From the NCBI GenBank assembly GCA_019414545.1, contig DXLV01000026.1:14331-28783 (forward strand): a stretch of 14,453 nucleotides of DNA. Reading direction: 5' to 3'. Below the pieces are notes generated by a model that saw nothing but the letters and a program-made list of their open reading frames with translations, had not been told where the DNA came from and did no database searches. Position numbers and translations under genes: made by a program. Positions 6,691 through 14,014 of this stretch are shown piece after piece; within the stretch, counting starts at the first letter, position 1; every line of letters begins with the position of its first letter. This DNA is from Collinsella sp. Lineage in GTDB: Bacteria; Actinomycetota; Coriobacteriia; Coriobacteriales; Coriobacteriaceae.

Positions 6691-8028
6691 TTACAGACCG
6701 GCGATGTGATCGGCGGGCGTCGCGACGACCTGTCCGGCGCTCTTGGCGGGACGCTTCTTCTTGGCTTCGGTCGTGCCCAAAAGCCTCGCCTCAAGACCGC
6801 TCACTAGGCGCGCAAGCGGCAGGGTGATGACCAGATAGAACAGGGCGGCAACCACATACGGCGTGATGGACCCCGTCGTGGCCACGATGGTGCGGGCGTT
6901 CATGACGATCTCGACCACGCCCACGGCCGCGAGCAGCGACGTATCCTTGTAAAGCAGGATGAATTCGCTGGTCAACGTAGGCAGGACATTGCGGAACGTC
7001 TGCGGAATCATGACGTAGAGCAGCGTCTGGAAGGCGTTCATGCCCAGCGAGCGCGCGGCCTCGTTCTGGCCCTTGGGGATCGACTGAATACCGGCGCGGA
7101 AGATCTCGCACAGGTACGCAGACGAGTTCATGGCCATGACGATGACGCCCAAGACGTAGTCGTCCACCTTGACGCCGGCAAGAGGCAGGCCAAAGAATGC
7201 AATGTAAATCTGCAGGAACGCCGGCGTACCGCGGATGATATTCACATAGATGCCGGCAAGACAACGAAGGATGCGCGACTTGGAAATGCGCATGAGCGAC
7301 AGCGCAAAGCCAAAGGGAATGGCCAACGGAAATGCCACGAGCACGATCGAGAGCGACATAAGGAAGCCCTTGAAGACGATCGGCAGGCTCTGGACCAAAA
7401 TGACCGGGTTCAGGAACAGGCGCAGGAACATATTGGAGTTCCACGCCTCGACCCACGGCTGCTCTTTAAGGTCAGCCAGGAAGTTATCGAAGGCCGTCAC
7501 GCCCTTGATCTCCACCGACGGAATCTTGGAGATCTTCTTGGTCGAACCGTCGGCGAGCGTATAGGTGCCGCTGAAGGCCTCATCGCCGCCCTCGACGGGA
7601 AACGTCACGCCGTAAACCTCGACACGGAAAAAGCCGCCGGCAGGCGCCGTCTCGCCAAAGTCGATCTTGAGCGTCTGGCCGTCAGCCTTGCACGTGGGCT
7701 TCATGGGCGTACGGTCCATGAGGTCCTCGCCCGAGAGCATCGTCAATCGCGTGTCATCGGTACCAAACGTCGTGCCGTCGACAAACGTCAGCGAAAGACC
7801 GCTCAGCTCCTCGTCGGCATCGGCCTGAACCTCCCAGGTAATGCGCGTCTCAGTGCCGCCGACCACAGCGCTGCCCGAACCGGTATTGGGACGCGCGGTG
7901 ATCTTTGCGGTCTCGAGCGCCTGGGCGGTCGAAGGCGCGGCTGTCCCCGCGCACAACAAAGCGAGCGCCACAGCTAGGGCGCAGGCTAGTTTTTGGAGCA
8001 TCGAGGGCAGCGGAAAACGCCGACCCAT
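6691..8028 (-). CDS. Amino-acid ABC transporter permease with an N-terminal secreted domain
   Basis: The 445-residue product is about twice the usual 220-240 of HisM/GlnP permeases. Residues 1-37 form a signal peptide (basic start, hydrophobic core 14-28, likely cleavage after AQA at 35-37). Residues 38 to about 185 form a polar, beta-rich-looking domain with no family I recognise. The permease domain follows, with about five membrane helices from LNPVILVQSLPIVF onward and the ATPase-coupling loop EAARSLGMN. HisM-type permeases begin outside, so an extracytoplasmic N-terminal domain fits the topology. The C-terminal tail is lysine-rich and cytosolic. I chose ATG 8028 (weak GAAGGGG box); a TTG at 8052 has a better AGGAG box, but the codons between look non-coding. 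The gene follows the binding-protein gene and precedes the ATPase gene by 12 bases. Confidence 0.9.
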   Translation of the reverse strand: MGRRFPLPSMLQKLACALAVALALLCAGTAAPSTAQALETAKITARPNTGSGSAVVGGTETRITWEVQADADEELSGLSLTFVDGTTFGTDDTRLTMLSGEDLMDRTPMKPTCKADGQTLKIDFGETAPAGGFFRVEVYGVTFPVEGGDEAFSGTYTLADGSTKKISKIPSVEIKGVTAFDNFLADLKEQPWVEAWNSNMFLRLFLNPVILVQSLPIVFKGFLMSLSIVLVAFPLAIPFGFALSLMRISKSRILRCLAGIYVNIIRGTPAFLQIYIAFFGLPLAGVKVDDYVLGVIVMAMNSSAYLCEIFRAGIQSIPKGQNEAARSLGMNAFQTLLYVMIPQTFRNVLPTLTSEFILLYKDTSLLAAVGVVEIVMNARTIVATTGSITPYVVAALFYLVITLPLARLVSGLEARLLGTTEAKKKRPAKSAGQVVATPADHIAGL

Positions 8029-8117
8029 GGCCCCTTCGTTCAATCGAGACAAGGTGGCTCCTATCGTAGAAGTTGCCGGCAAAACGAGACGGAAACGCTC
8101 TCCGTCGAGAGAAGCGC

Positions 8118-8150
8118 AAAGGCCCTCTCCGCAAAACGGAAAGGGCCTAC
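8118..8150 (-). terminator. Stem-loop between the binding-protein and permease genes
   Basis: AGGCCCT + TCCG pairs with CGGA + AGGGCCT (8120-8131 with 8137-8148) with one mismatch and a five-base loop. It begins 20 bases after the lipoprotein stop. On the minus strand it is followed only by TTTGCGCTTCTC, so it is probably a leaky terminator or RNA-stabilising hairpin that keeps the binding protein more abundant than the membrane parts, as in many importer operons. Confidence 0.65.
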
Positions 8151-8168
8151 GCGCAATCAAGCATCTAT

Positions 8169-9029
8169 TTACTTGATGTTGTACTTAGCCATGAGGGCGT
8201 CAACGGTACCGTCGTCGGTCAGGTCCTTGATGGCCTGGTTGATGTCGTTCTTGAGCTTGGTGTTGCCCTGGTTGATGGCGATGGCGTACTCCTCGCCGGT
8301 GCTGATCTGCTTGATGGTCTGGCAGGTGTTGAACTGCTCGGCGGTCAGCTGGCTGGCAACGGAGCGGTTGGTGACTACGGCGTCGCCCTTATCGGACTGC
8401 AGGGCGCTGAAGCACTCGGTGGCGTCCTTGTAGGGGACGATCTTGGCCTTGGGGAAGTTCTCCTGGGCAAAGGCCTCGGCGGTCGAACCGGACTGGACGA
8501 TGATGGTGGCGTCGGCGTTGTTGAGCTTCTCGCTGTAGTTGTCGGCCGTGATGTCGGTGTTATCGACCTTGGTCACGATAGCCTGATCGTCCATGTAGTA
8601 GGAATCAGAGAAAGTGACTTCCTTCTCACGCTCGGGCGTATCGGTGATAGCCGCGATGGAGACGTCATACTTGGCGCCCGAAGCGACGCCCGGAACCAGC
8701 GTGTCGAAGTCGTTGTTGACGTACTCGACATCCAGGCCCAGCTTGTCGCCGATAGCCTTGATAAGCTCAAGGTCAAAGCCCTGATAATCGCCGTTGTCGT
8801 CCTTGTACTCAAACGGAGCGTACTCGGCAGAGGTGCCGACGGTCAGCGTACCGTCCTTGACGAGCGCGTACTCCTTGGAGCCGTCGACCTTCTCGACCTT
8901 AGCGTCGTCAGAGCTGCTGGAACCGGCATTAGAACCAGAGGTGGCGTTGGACGAGCCGCAGCCCGTCAGTGCGAGGGCGAGCGCCATGGCGCCCGTGGCG
9001 GCAAATGCGCCAATCTTCTTGAGCTTCAT
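8169..9029 (-). CDS. Amino-acid ABC transporter substrate-binding lipoprotein
   Basis: A 286-residue extracellular solute-binding protein of family 3 (polar amino acids). It has a lipoprotein signal with lipobox LTGC and lipidated Cys24, then a Ser/Asn/Gly-rich linker (25-41) that spaces the domain from the membrane. The bilobed domain begins with GTLTVGTSAEYAPFEY and continues with GDYQGFDLELIKAIGDKLG, the usual ligand-binding opening. VSIAAITDTPEREKEVTFS is the second conserved region, and the end DGTVDALMAKYNIK is typical. AAGGAG lies upstream of the ATG. It is the first gene of the importer operon, with its own promoter at 9086-9114 and a stem-loop after the stop. The specific amino acid is not determined. 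Confidence 0.95.
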   Translation of the reverse strand: MKLKKIGAFAATGAMALALALTGCGSSNATSGSNAGSSSSDDAKVEKVDGSKEYALVKDGTLTVGTSAEYAPFEYKDDNGDYQGFDLELIKAIGDKLGLDVEYVNNDFDTLVPGVASGAKYDVSIAAITDTPEREKEVTFSDSYYMDDQAIVTKVDNTDITADNYSEKLNNADATIIVQSGSTAEAFAQENFPKAKIVPYKDATECFSALQSDKGDAVVTNRSVASQLTAEQFNTCQTIKQISTGEEYAIAINQGNTKLKNDINQAIKDLTDDGTVDALMAKYNIK

Positions 9030-9085
9030 AATCAGTCTCCTTCCGTGACCCCGTTTGATTCAGAGGTCTGCAAAAACTGAGGGTT

Positions 9086-9114
9086 ATTATGCACCCGCTT
9101 GGAAGAATCTGCAA
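9086..9114 (-). promoter_or_regulatory. Promoter of the amino-acid importer operon
   Basis: On the minus strand TTGCAG (9109-9114) and CATAAT (9086-9091) are spaced by exactly 17 bases. The predicted start near 9080 gives a leader of about 50 bases before the lipoprotein ATG. I see no clear operator or riboswitch in the leader. Confidence 0.7.
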
Positions 9115-9130
9115 TTAGAAAACTGATTGA

Positions 9131-9169
9131 AACAAACCCATAACGTGAATGGAGCACTTCAGTTTATGG
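9131..9169 (-). terminator. Weak terminator after endonuclease IV
   Basis: On the minus strand CCATAA (9164-9169) pairs with TTATGG (9138-9143), with an inner GTG/CAC, and is followed by the T-rich GTTTGTTTC. The stem is short and the loop large, so efficiency is doubtful. It lies between the nfo stop and the importer promoter. Confidence 0.4.
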
Positions 9170-9175
9170 CAGCCA

Positions 9176-10042
9176 TTACTGCTGCAACGACCTTAACAGT
9201 TTGATTTCAGCCGCATAACCTGCAAGTTCGTTCGGTGTCTCCAAGATGAATGGCAATGCGCGCAAGCGGCCATTCGATACAATATTCTGTATAACCTGCA
9301 TACCGCCACCAAACTCTTCACCACCCAGGTAGCCCTTACCGATACACTCGTGGCGGTCCTTATGGGCGCCGCAGGGGTTTTTGGAGTCATTGATATGCAC
9401 GGCGCGCAGGCGCTCGATACCCACCACGCGATCGAACTCGTCGAGCACACCGTCAAGATCGTGGACGATGTCATAACCGGCATCATTCGCATGGCAGGTG
9501 TCTAGGCAAACGCCCAACTTGACCGACAGCTCGGGGCGCTTGTCGGCAACGCCCCCAATGATGCGCGCCAGCTCTTCAAAGCTACGGCCCACCTCGGTAC
9601 CCTTTCCCGCCATGGTCTCGAGCAGCACCGTCGTCTGCTGCCCCTCAAACATCACCTGGCACAAGGTGTCGACGATCATCTGAATGCCGGCATCGGTCCC
9701 CTGCCCCACATGCGCGCCGGGGTGGAAGTTGTAGTAGTTGCCGGGCAGCGCTTCCATGCGCCGCAGGTCCTCCGCCATGGCCTCCAAGGCAAACTCGCGC
9801 GCCCGCTCTTTGGCCGAGCAGGGGTTATAGGTATACGGGGCATGAGCCACAAGCGGGCCAAAATCGTTCTGTTCCATAAGCTCGCGCAGGGCGGCCACGT
9901 CATCCATGTCAAGGTCTTTCGCCTTGCCGCCGCGCGGGTTGCGCGTAAAGAATGCAAAGGTATTGGCGCCAATTGACAACGCCGTCTCCCCCATCGCCCG
10001 ATAGCCCTTCGTCGTCGAAAGATGACACCCAATCGTCAGCAT
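9176..10042 (-). CDS. nfo: Endonuclease IV (AP endonuclease, zinc-dependent)
   Basis: It cleaves the DNA backbone 5' of abasic sites and removes 3'-blocking groups in base excision repair. The 288-residue product matches the family length (285 in E. coli), and all nine expected metal ligands of the three-zinc centre are visible: H67, H107, E142, D181, H184, H216, D229, H231, E268. The three family signatures are present: LLETMAGKGTEVG (140-152), GVCLDTCHANDAGYD (177-191) and HINDSKNPCGAHKDRH (216-231). The ATG at 10042 follows GGGGGAG. The gene lies on the same strand as the two oxidoreductase genes upstream and is separated from them by a palindromic repeat whose near end is 17 bases from its start. 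No LexA-type box is seen nearby. Confidence 0.97.
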   Translation of the reverse strand: MLTIGCHLSTTKGYRAMGETALSIGANTFAFFTRNPRGGKAKDLDMDDVAALRELMEQNDFGPLVAHAPYTYNPCSAKERAREFALEAMAEDLRRMEALPGNYYNFHPGAHVGQGTDAGIQMIVDTLCQVMFEGQQTTVLLETMAGKGTEVGRSFEELARIIGGVADKRPELSVKLGVCLDTCHANDAGYDIVHDLDGVLDEFDRVVGIERLRAVHINDSKNPCGAHKDRHECIGKGYLGGEEFGGGMQVIQNIVSNGRLRALPFILETPNELAGYAAEIKLLRSLQQ

Positions 10043-10059
10043 CTCCAGCTCCCCCTCAT

Positions 10060-10138
10060 CAGTTGCGGTGAAATAGTTCCTGTTTGGCCCCTATTCTGCC
10101 GCAAACAGGAACTATTCCACCGCAACTTACAAAAGGGG
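10060..10138. repeat. Three-part palindromic repeat, copy A
   Basis: Arms 10062-10086 and 10102-10126 pair over 25 bases with one mismatch around a 15-base loop. On the minus strand the element reads TTGCGGTGGAATAG, then 21 bases later TTGCGGCAGAATAG, then the inverted copy of the first, so it has both a direct and an inverted repeat. It lies between the Gfo/Idh-type gene and nfo. The T-run precedes rather than follows the hairpin, so it is not a standard terminator. Confidence 0.85.
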
Positions 10139-10208
10139 CATCAGAGATGCGGGCCACCAAGCACCACGGTCGCCGGCGTCATGATCCCCTACGCGTCAGC
10201 GCCAAGTC

Positions 10209-11228
10209 CTAGAGGGCTAGACGGATTGCATCGATAATGCGCGCGCAGCGCTGTGTGGCGGCAAGGGGCATGACGGGACTCTCGAGTTTCCCCGCCCGGA
10301 TGAGCTGGGTCGCATGCTGGATTTCGCCGTAGAAATCATCGACCTCAAACGGGGCATTTATTTCGAGCATTCGTCCGTCGGAGTACTTCACATGGGCGAG
10401 CTCGGGGCGATGGAGGCGCTCGATTTCCAACGAACCCCGCTCGCAGGCAATCGTTAAGCGGCTTTCATATGCTGCTTTGCCGTCACACACCATATGAATG
10501 GGTATACCGCCGACGCTCATATGGACCTCGTCGGCCCAATCGACGCGGCCGCCCGATACGTCACGCCAGCGAACTTCATGGGACGAAACCTCGCACGCGC
10601 CCGCGAGCAAATCCTCAAACCAACCGACCGCATAGCAGCCCATGTCATATAGACAGCCACCCTGCAATGGGTCGAGCAGATAACTCGAAGGGGGCTCACC
10701 ATAATCGAGTTTTTGCACGCTTTCAATCGAGACGATACGGCCGAGCTCGCCAGACGCAAGCAAGCCCTTCACGCGAGTACGCATCGGACAAAACCGATTT
10801 TTCATCGCCTCCATAAACAGCACGCCGCGCTCGCGAGAGGTGGAGGCAATCGAGAGAGCCTCTTCTTCGTTCAAAACGGCCGGCTTTTCGCACAGCACGG
10901 CCTTTCCCGCGCGCAGTGCCCGACAGACCCAATGCGCATGCATGCCATGTGGAAGAGCCAAGTAGATTACGTCGACATCGGGGTCGGCAATCAGCGCATC
11001 ATAAGCCGCATCGCCGCTATCGTCAGCCGTGGCATAACTGTGCGCGGCATCAATCGAAAACGCTCGGCAAAATTCCTCGGCATGTGCAGGAGTGCGGCCG
11101 GCCGCAGCCACCAGCCGTGCCCCGTCGACCTTCTTGAGCGACGATGCAAATCGATGAGAAATGCGTCCAGCGCCCAAAACGCCCCAACGAACCTCACGCA
11201 AATCATCACATGAATCCCGATGGCCCAC
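10209..11228 (-). CDS. Gfo/Idh/MocA family NAD(P)-dependent oxidoreductase
   Basis: A 339-residue oxidoreductase, probably acting on a sugar, inositol or trans-dihydrodiol-like substrate. The N-terminal Rossmann fold shows WGVLGAGRIS (15-24), with VIYLALPHGMHAHW (87-100) and the hallmark CEKPAVLN (113-120) after it. In the C-terminal alpha/beta domain, MEAMKNRF (139-146) and GGCLYDMGCYAVGW (190-203) are typical of the dimeric dihydrodiol-dehydrogenase-like subgroup. Family length is 320-370. I chose the GTG at 11228 because AAGGGGG lies five bases upstream; a TTG at 11201 is the alternative. An upstream ATG at 11306 lies inside repeat copy B and is unlikely. The gene sits between two copies of the same palindromic repeat, within a co-directional run with an aldo/keto reductase and nfo. 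The substrate is unknown. Confidence 0.9.
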   Translation of the reverse strand: MGHRDSCDDLREVRWGVLGAGRISHRFASSLKKVDGARLVAAAGRTPAHAEEFCRAFSIDAAHSYATADDSGDAAYDALIADPDVDVIYLALPHGMHAHWVCRALRAGKAVLCEKPAVLNEEEALSIASTSRERGVLFMEAMKNRFCPMRTRVKGLLASGELGRIVSIESVQKLDYGEPPSSYLLDPLQGGCLYDMGCYAVGWFEDLLAGACEVSSHEVRWRDVSGGRVDWADEVHMSVGGIPIHMVCDGKAAYESRLTIACERGSLEIERLHRPELAHVKYSDGRMLEINAPFEVDDFYGEIQHATQLIRAGKLESPVMPLAATQRCARIIDAIRLAL

Positions 11229-11240
11229 GACAGCCCCCTT

Positions 11241-11318
11241 CAGTTGCGGTGAAATAGTTCCTGTCGATGCCTTATTCTGCCGCAAGCAGGAACTATTCCA
11301 CCGCAAGTTATAAAAGGG
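11241..11318. repeat. Three-part palindromic repeat, copy B
   Basis: Arms 11244-11263 and 11287-11306 pair over 20 bases with one mismatch, at the same place as in copy A. It has the same orientation, the same 21-base-spaced internal direct repeat and the same AAAAGGG end. It begins right at the aldo/keto reductase stop codon (11319-11321) and ends 12 bases before the Gfo/Idh-type start, so it fills the intergenic space. Confidence 0.85.
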
Positions 11319-12509
11319 TCACGAGGAGCGCGTTTTGCCGAAGGCCTTAAGCACCGCCGTCACGGGGCCAGGCTGAAAACGGCGGCGTACGTCGTCCAAG
11401 CGCCCGGGGATATCGATGTGCTGCGGGCAATGCCGCGCGCATTTGCCGCACTTGACGCAATTGCTCACCAGCTTGGGCTCGTTCGTCCGCACCGCGCTCG
11501 CCGTAAAGTATTGAGACAGCCCCGTAAACCAGCTGTGCGCATAGCTTGCGTTGTAGGCAGCAAAACACCCAGGGATATTGATGCCTTTAGGACACGGCAT
11601 GCAATAGCCGCATCCCGTGCAGGGCACGCGATTCGATTTTTCAAACTCCCTCAGCACGCGTGCGATGGCATCGAGCTGAGCAGCCGTCATCGAATCCGGC
11701 AGGGCCCGATCGGCCAACGCCGCGTTCTCATCCACTTGCGCGGTATCGGTCATACCCGAAAGCAGCATCGTCACCTGAGGATGGTTCCACACCCACGAAA
11801 GCCCCCAGGCGGCCGGAGTGCGCAAATGCGGGTCACGGGCGCCATCGAGCACAGCGCGTGCCCGCGGCGGAAGTTTGCCCGCTAGACGACCGCCCAGCAG
11901 TGGCTCCATCACAAACACCGCAAGACCGCGCTCCGCAGCCGCCATGAGCCCTGCCGTTCCCGCTTGGTAACGCTCGCCGGCATAGTTGTACTGGATCTGG
12001 CAAAAATCCCAGTCATATGCGTCAAGCACCGTCAGGAAATCCGCCGCGCTGCCGTGATACGAAAAACCAATCTGGCGAATGCGCCCCGCCGCCTTTTGAC
12101 GCGCGATCCAGTCCTCGATGCCCAACGCCACCACACGTTCCCACTGGGCGGGCGAGGTAATGTTGTGCATAAGGTAATAGTCGATACGGTCGGTCCGTAG
12201 CCGACGCAGCTGTTCGTCAAAGAAACGGTCGAAATCCTCTGCGCAAGTACACGAAGCGTGCGGCAACTTAGTCGCCAGCAACACCCGGTCGCGCAGTCCC
12301 AAGCGCTCAAGCGAGGCGCCCACGCACACCTCGTTGCCGGGATAGAGATACGCGGTATCCAGATAATTAATCCCCTGCTCCACCGCACGGGAAATGATGG
12401 CATCGGCCGTCTTCGCATCGGGATGTCCCGGCGCACCGGGAAACCTCATGCAGCCCAGACCCAGAGCAGATATTCGGTTACCACTTTTGGGGTCAACGCG
12501 GTATTGCAC
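11319..12509 (-). CDS. Aldo/keto reductase with C-terminal 4Fe-4S cysteine motifs
   Basis: The 396-residue cytosolic oxidoreductase has an N-terminal aldo/keto reductase barrel with the tetrad Asp51, Tyr56 (LDTAYLY), Lys81 (LATKLPH) and His115 (YLMHNI). A C-terminal ferredoxin-like part carries two cysteine sets: C297, C300, C303, C306-Pro and C351, C354, C357, C361-Pro. This layout is common in anaerobes and suggests two 4Fe-4S clusters feeding or draining the NAD(P)H site. The start is a GTG at 12509: AAGGGAGGG lies four bases upstream, and VQYRVDPKSGNRISALGLG matches the family start. The ATG six codons earlier overlaps that ribosome site, and the longer open frame upstream has no family match. 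A possible GTGACA/TACGAT promoter (18-base spacer, 12596-12625) lies upstream. It is the first gene of the minus run with the Gfo/Idh-type gene and nfo. The substrate is unknown. Confidence 0.92.
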   Translation of the reverse strand: MQYRVDPKSGNRISALGLGCMRFPGAPGHPDAKTADAIISRAVEQGINYLDTAYLYPGNEVCVGASLERLGLRDRVLLATKLPHASCTCAEDFDRFFDEQLRRLRTDRIDYYLMHNITSPAQWERVVALGIEDWIARQKAAGRIRQIGFSYHGSAADFLTVLDAYDWDFCQIQYNYAGERYQAGTAGLMAAAERGLAVFVMEPLLGGRLAGKLPPRARAVLDGARDPHLRTPAAWGLSWVWNHPQVTMLLSGMTDTAQVDENAALADRALPDSMTAAQLDAIARVLREFEKSNRVPCTGCGYCMPCPKGINIPGCFAAYNASYAHSWFTGLSQYFTASAVRTNEPKLVSNCVKCGKCARHCPQHIDIPGRLDDVRRRFQPGPVTAVLKAFGKTRSS

Positions 12510-12671
12510 GGACCCTCCCTTCGCCATCAGCGCTCGGCAAGGCGAAACACAATGGTCACGCGGCCGAAACATCGTGGAATCGCAATCGAGAACGTATCGT
12601 AACGCAGCAGAAATCGAGCTGTCACGGCACCGCTTTAACATCAGCAAAAAGCCCGATGAAGGGAGGCGAGC

Positions 12672-12866
12672 GTGACCACACGTGAGGATGCCCACCCCTA
12701 TCCCGGCGAGCAATACATCCTCTCGGTCGACCGCTATCAGATCGAGGTCATGGACCATCTGGACGAGCTTCCCGCCACAGGCGCCGTCATCTTCTGCACC
12801 TTCCCCAAGATGCGCGATGGCGTTGGATATCCCGCACGCGTTTTCGCGGCCTGTTCCACGGCATAA
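12672..12866 (+). CDS. 64-residue orphan, resembling the C-terminal end of cyclase-family proteins
   Basis: The GTG start has GGGAGG five bases upstream, codon use is regular, and the product is acidic. The sequence GAVIFCTFPKMRDGVGYPAR (37-56), ending in VFAACSTA, recalls the last strands of cyclase/kynurenine-formamidase-family proteins, which end in a pattern like 'G..v...P....G.PaRvfA'. Those enzymes have 200-270 residues and metal-binding His/Asp motifs, none of which is present. It could be a conserved stand-alone domain or the 3' remnant of a lost gene. An in-frame TGA lies just upstream at 12657-12659, so the frame does not extend. The family link is from memory and is weak; the gene call itself is fair. 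Confidence 0.6.
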   Translation: MTTREDAHPYPGEQYILSVDRYQIEVMDHLDELPATGAVIFCTFPKMRDGVGYPARVFAACSTA

Positions 12867-12945
12867 GCGCACAGTGCAATAGTTTCTTTTTCATAACAGC
12901 AGCCCCGCGCATCCACCGATCACCCTGGCAGCATACAATCCATCA

Positions 12946-12970
12946 GGCGCCCCTTACGCGGGCGCCTTTT
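12946..12970 (+). terminator. Rho-independent terminator, or leader hairpin of the reductase gene
   Basis: GGCGCCC and GGGCGCC pair perfectly around a seven-base loop and are followed by TTTT. It would end the transcript of the 64-residue orphan. However, a TACAAT -10-like hexamer (12934-12939) lies just upstream, so the hairpin could instead sit at the very 5' end of the next mRNA. Confidence 0.75.
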
Positions 12971-12989
12971 ATATGAGGAGATGATTCAC

Positions 12990-13904
12990 ATGCAGATCAA
13001 CAAGGTCGCCTTTATCGGCAAGGGCGGCGTCGGGCTACTCTACGGCAGCATGATCGCCCAGGCACTCGGCGACGATGCCGTCGAATACGTCATGGACGAC
13101 GCCCGTTTCGAGCGTCACGCAGGCGACGCCCTTACGGTCAACGGCGAGCCCTGCGCACTCAAGTCCGTGCGCGCCAGCGAGGCAACGCCCGCCGATCTGG
13201 TCATTCTCACGGTCAAGACGACTGGACTCGACCAGGCGCTCAAGACTATGGAACACATCGTGGGCCCCAATACGCTCATCGCCTCGCTGTGCAACGGCAT
13301 TACGAGCGAGCAAAAGATTGCCGAGCGCTTTGGCTGGGAGCACACCGTCCTGGGCATCTGCCAAGGCATGGACGCCGTGTTCCTCAACGGAGAGCTCACC
13401 TTTACCAATGCGGGCGAGATTCGCTTTGGCGCGGCAGCGGGCACCGAGCCCGCAACCGTTACCACCATCGACGAGCTCTATACGCGCTGCGGCGTCGCCC
13501 ATACCGTCGAGAGCGACATTGCGCACCGTATGTGGGCCAAACTCATGCTCAACGACGGCATCAACCAGACCTGCATGGCCTACGGCGGGACCTACGGAAG
13601 CGCCACGGAGCCGGGCTCCGAGCAGCGTCGCTGCTTTGTTTCCGCCATGCGCGAAACGCTTGCGGTCGCTAACGCCGAGGGCATTGAGCTGACCGAGGCA
13701 GACCTGACGCAAATGGTGCACCTCATCGAGGGAATCGACCCCGCCGGTATGCCCTCGATGGCTCAAGACCGCATCGCAAGGCGCAAAACCGAGGTTGATG
13801 AGTTCGCGGGCACCATCTGCCGCCTCGCAGCCAAACACGATATCCAGGTGCCGCAAAACGATTGGCTCTATCGACGCATTCGCGATATCGAGAAAAGCTG
13901 GTAG
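12990..13904 (+). CDS. 2-dehydropantoate 2-reductase family protein (PanE/ApbA)
   Basis: The family reduces ketopantoate to pantoate with NADPH on the route to pantothenate and coenzyme A. The 304-residue product is the expected length. The N-terminal Rossmann fold has FIGKGGVG (8-15, family GxGxxG) and VILTVKTTGLDQAL (71-84). The C-terminal domain has the expected active-site residues Lys184 in MWAKLMLN with N188 and N192, Ser256, and Glu268 in RRKTEVDE. I chose the ATG at 12990 because GAGGAG lies nine bases upstream; the ATG at 12981 directly abuts that box. Family members are often of uncertain substrate and no other pantothenate gene is present, so panE is plausible but not assured. A strong terminator follows. 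Confidence 0.85.
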   Translation: MQINKVAFIGKGGVGLLYGSMIAQALGDDAVEYVMDDARFERHAGDALTVNGEPCALKSVRASEATPADLVILTVKTTGLDQALKTMEHIVGPNTLIASLCNGITSEQKIAERFGWEHTVLGICQGMDAVFLNGELTFTNAGEIRFGAAAGTEPATVTTIDELYTRCGVAHTVESDIAHRMWAKLMLNDGINQTCMAYGGTYGSATEPGSEQRRCFVSAMRETLAVANAEGIELTEADLTQMVHLIEGIDPAGMPSMAQDRIARRKTEVDEFAGTICRLAAKHDIQVPQNDWLYRRIRDIEKSW

Positions 13905-13937
13905 CGCCAACGCACCGCATTCAACAGCCTTAACAGC

Positions 13938-13977
13938 AAAGCCGCCGCAAGGAAACCGTTCCCCCTGCGGCGGCTTT
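13938..13977. terminator. Strong bidirectional terminator
   Basis: AAAGCCGCCGCA (13938-13949) and TGCGGCGGCTTT (13966-13977) are perfectly complementary around a 16-base loop, with A/T flanks that serve both strands. It lies between the convergent reductase gene and the small membrane protein gene. Confidence 0.88.
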
Positions 13978-14014
13978 CATCTTCGTCTATGACCGGCGGC
14001 CAATCTCTCAACAG

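Noticed and set aside
8073..9080. 335-codon plus-strand open frame, rich in Leu, Val, Gly and Asp
   Set aside because: Antisense to the substrate-binding lipoprotein; high-GC genes commonly produce such long opposite frames.
9115..9175. Riboswitch or leader RNA upstream of the importer operon
   Set aside because: The predicted leader starts near 9080 and is only about 50 bases with no conserved aptamer pattern; the 9115-9175 stretch is upstream of the promoter.
10060..10138. Repeat copy A as an ordinary rho-independent terminator
   Set aside because: No T-run follows the stem on either strand; the A/T tract is on the wrong side for the minus-strand genes.
12510..12872. N-terminal extension of the aldo/keto reductase
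   Set aside because: The extension overlaps the divergent 64-residue gene and resembles no known domain; the GTG at 12509 has a strong ribosome site and the family start.
13035..13910. 291-codon minus-strand open frame
   Set aside because: Antisense to the ketopantoate reductase family gene, whose catalytic residues are in place.
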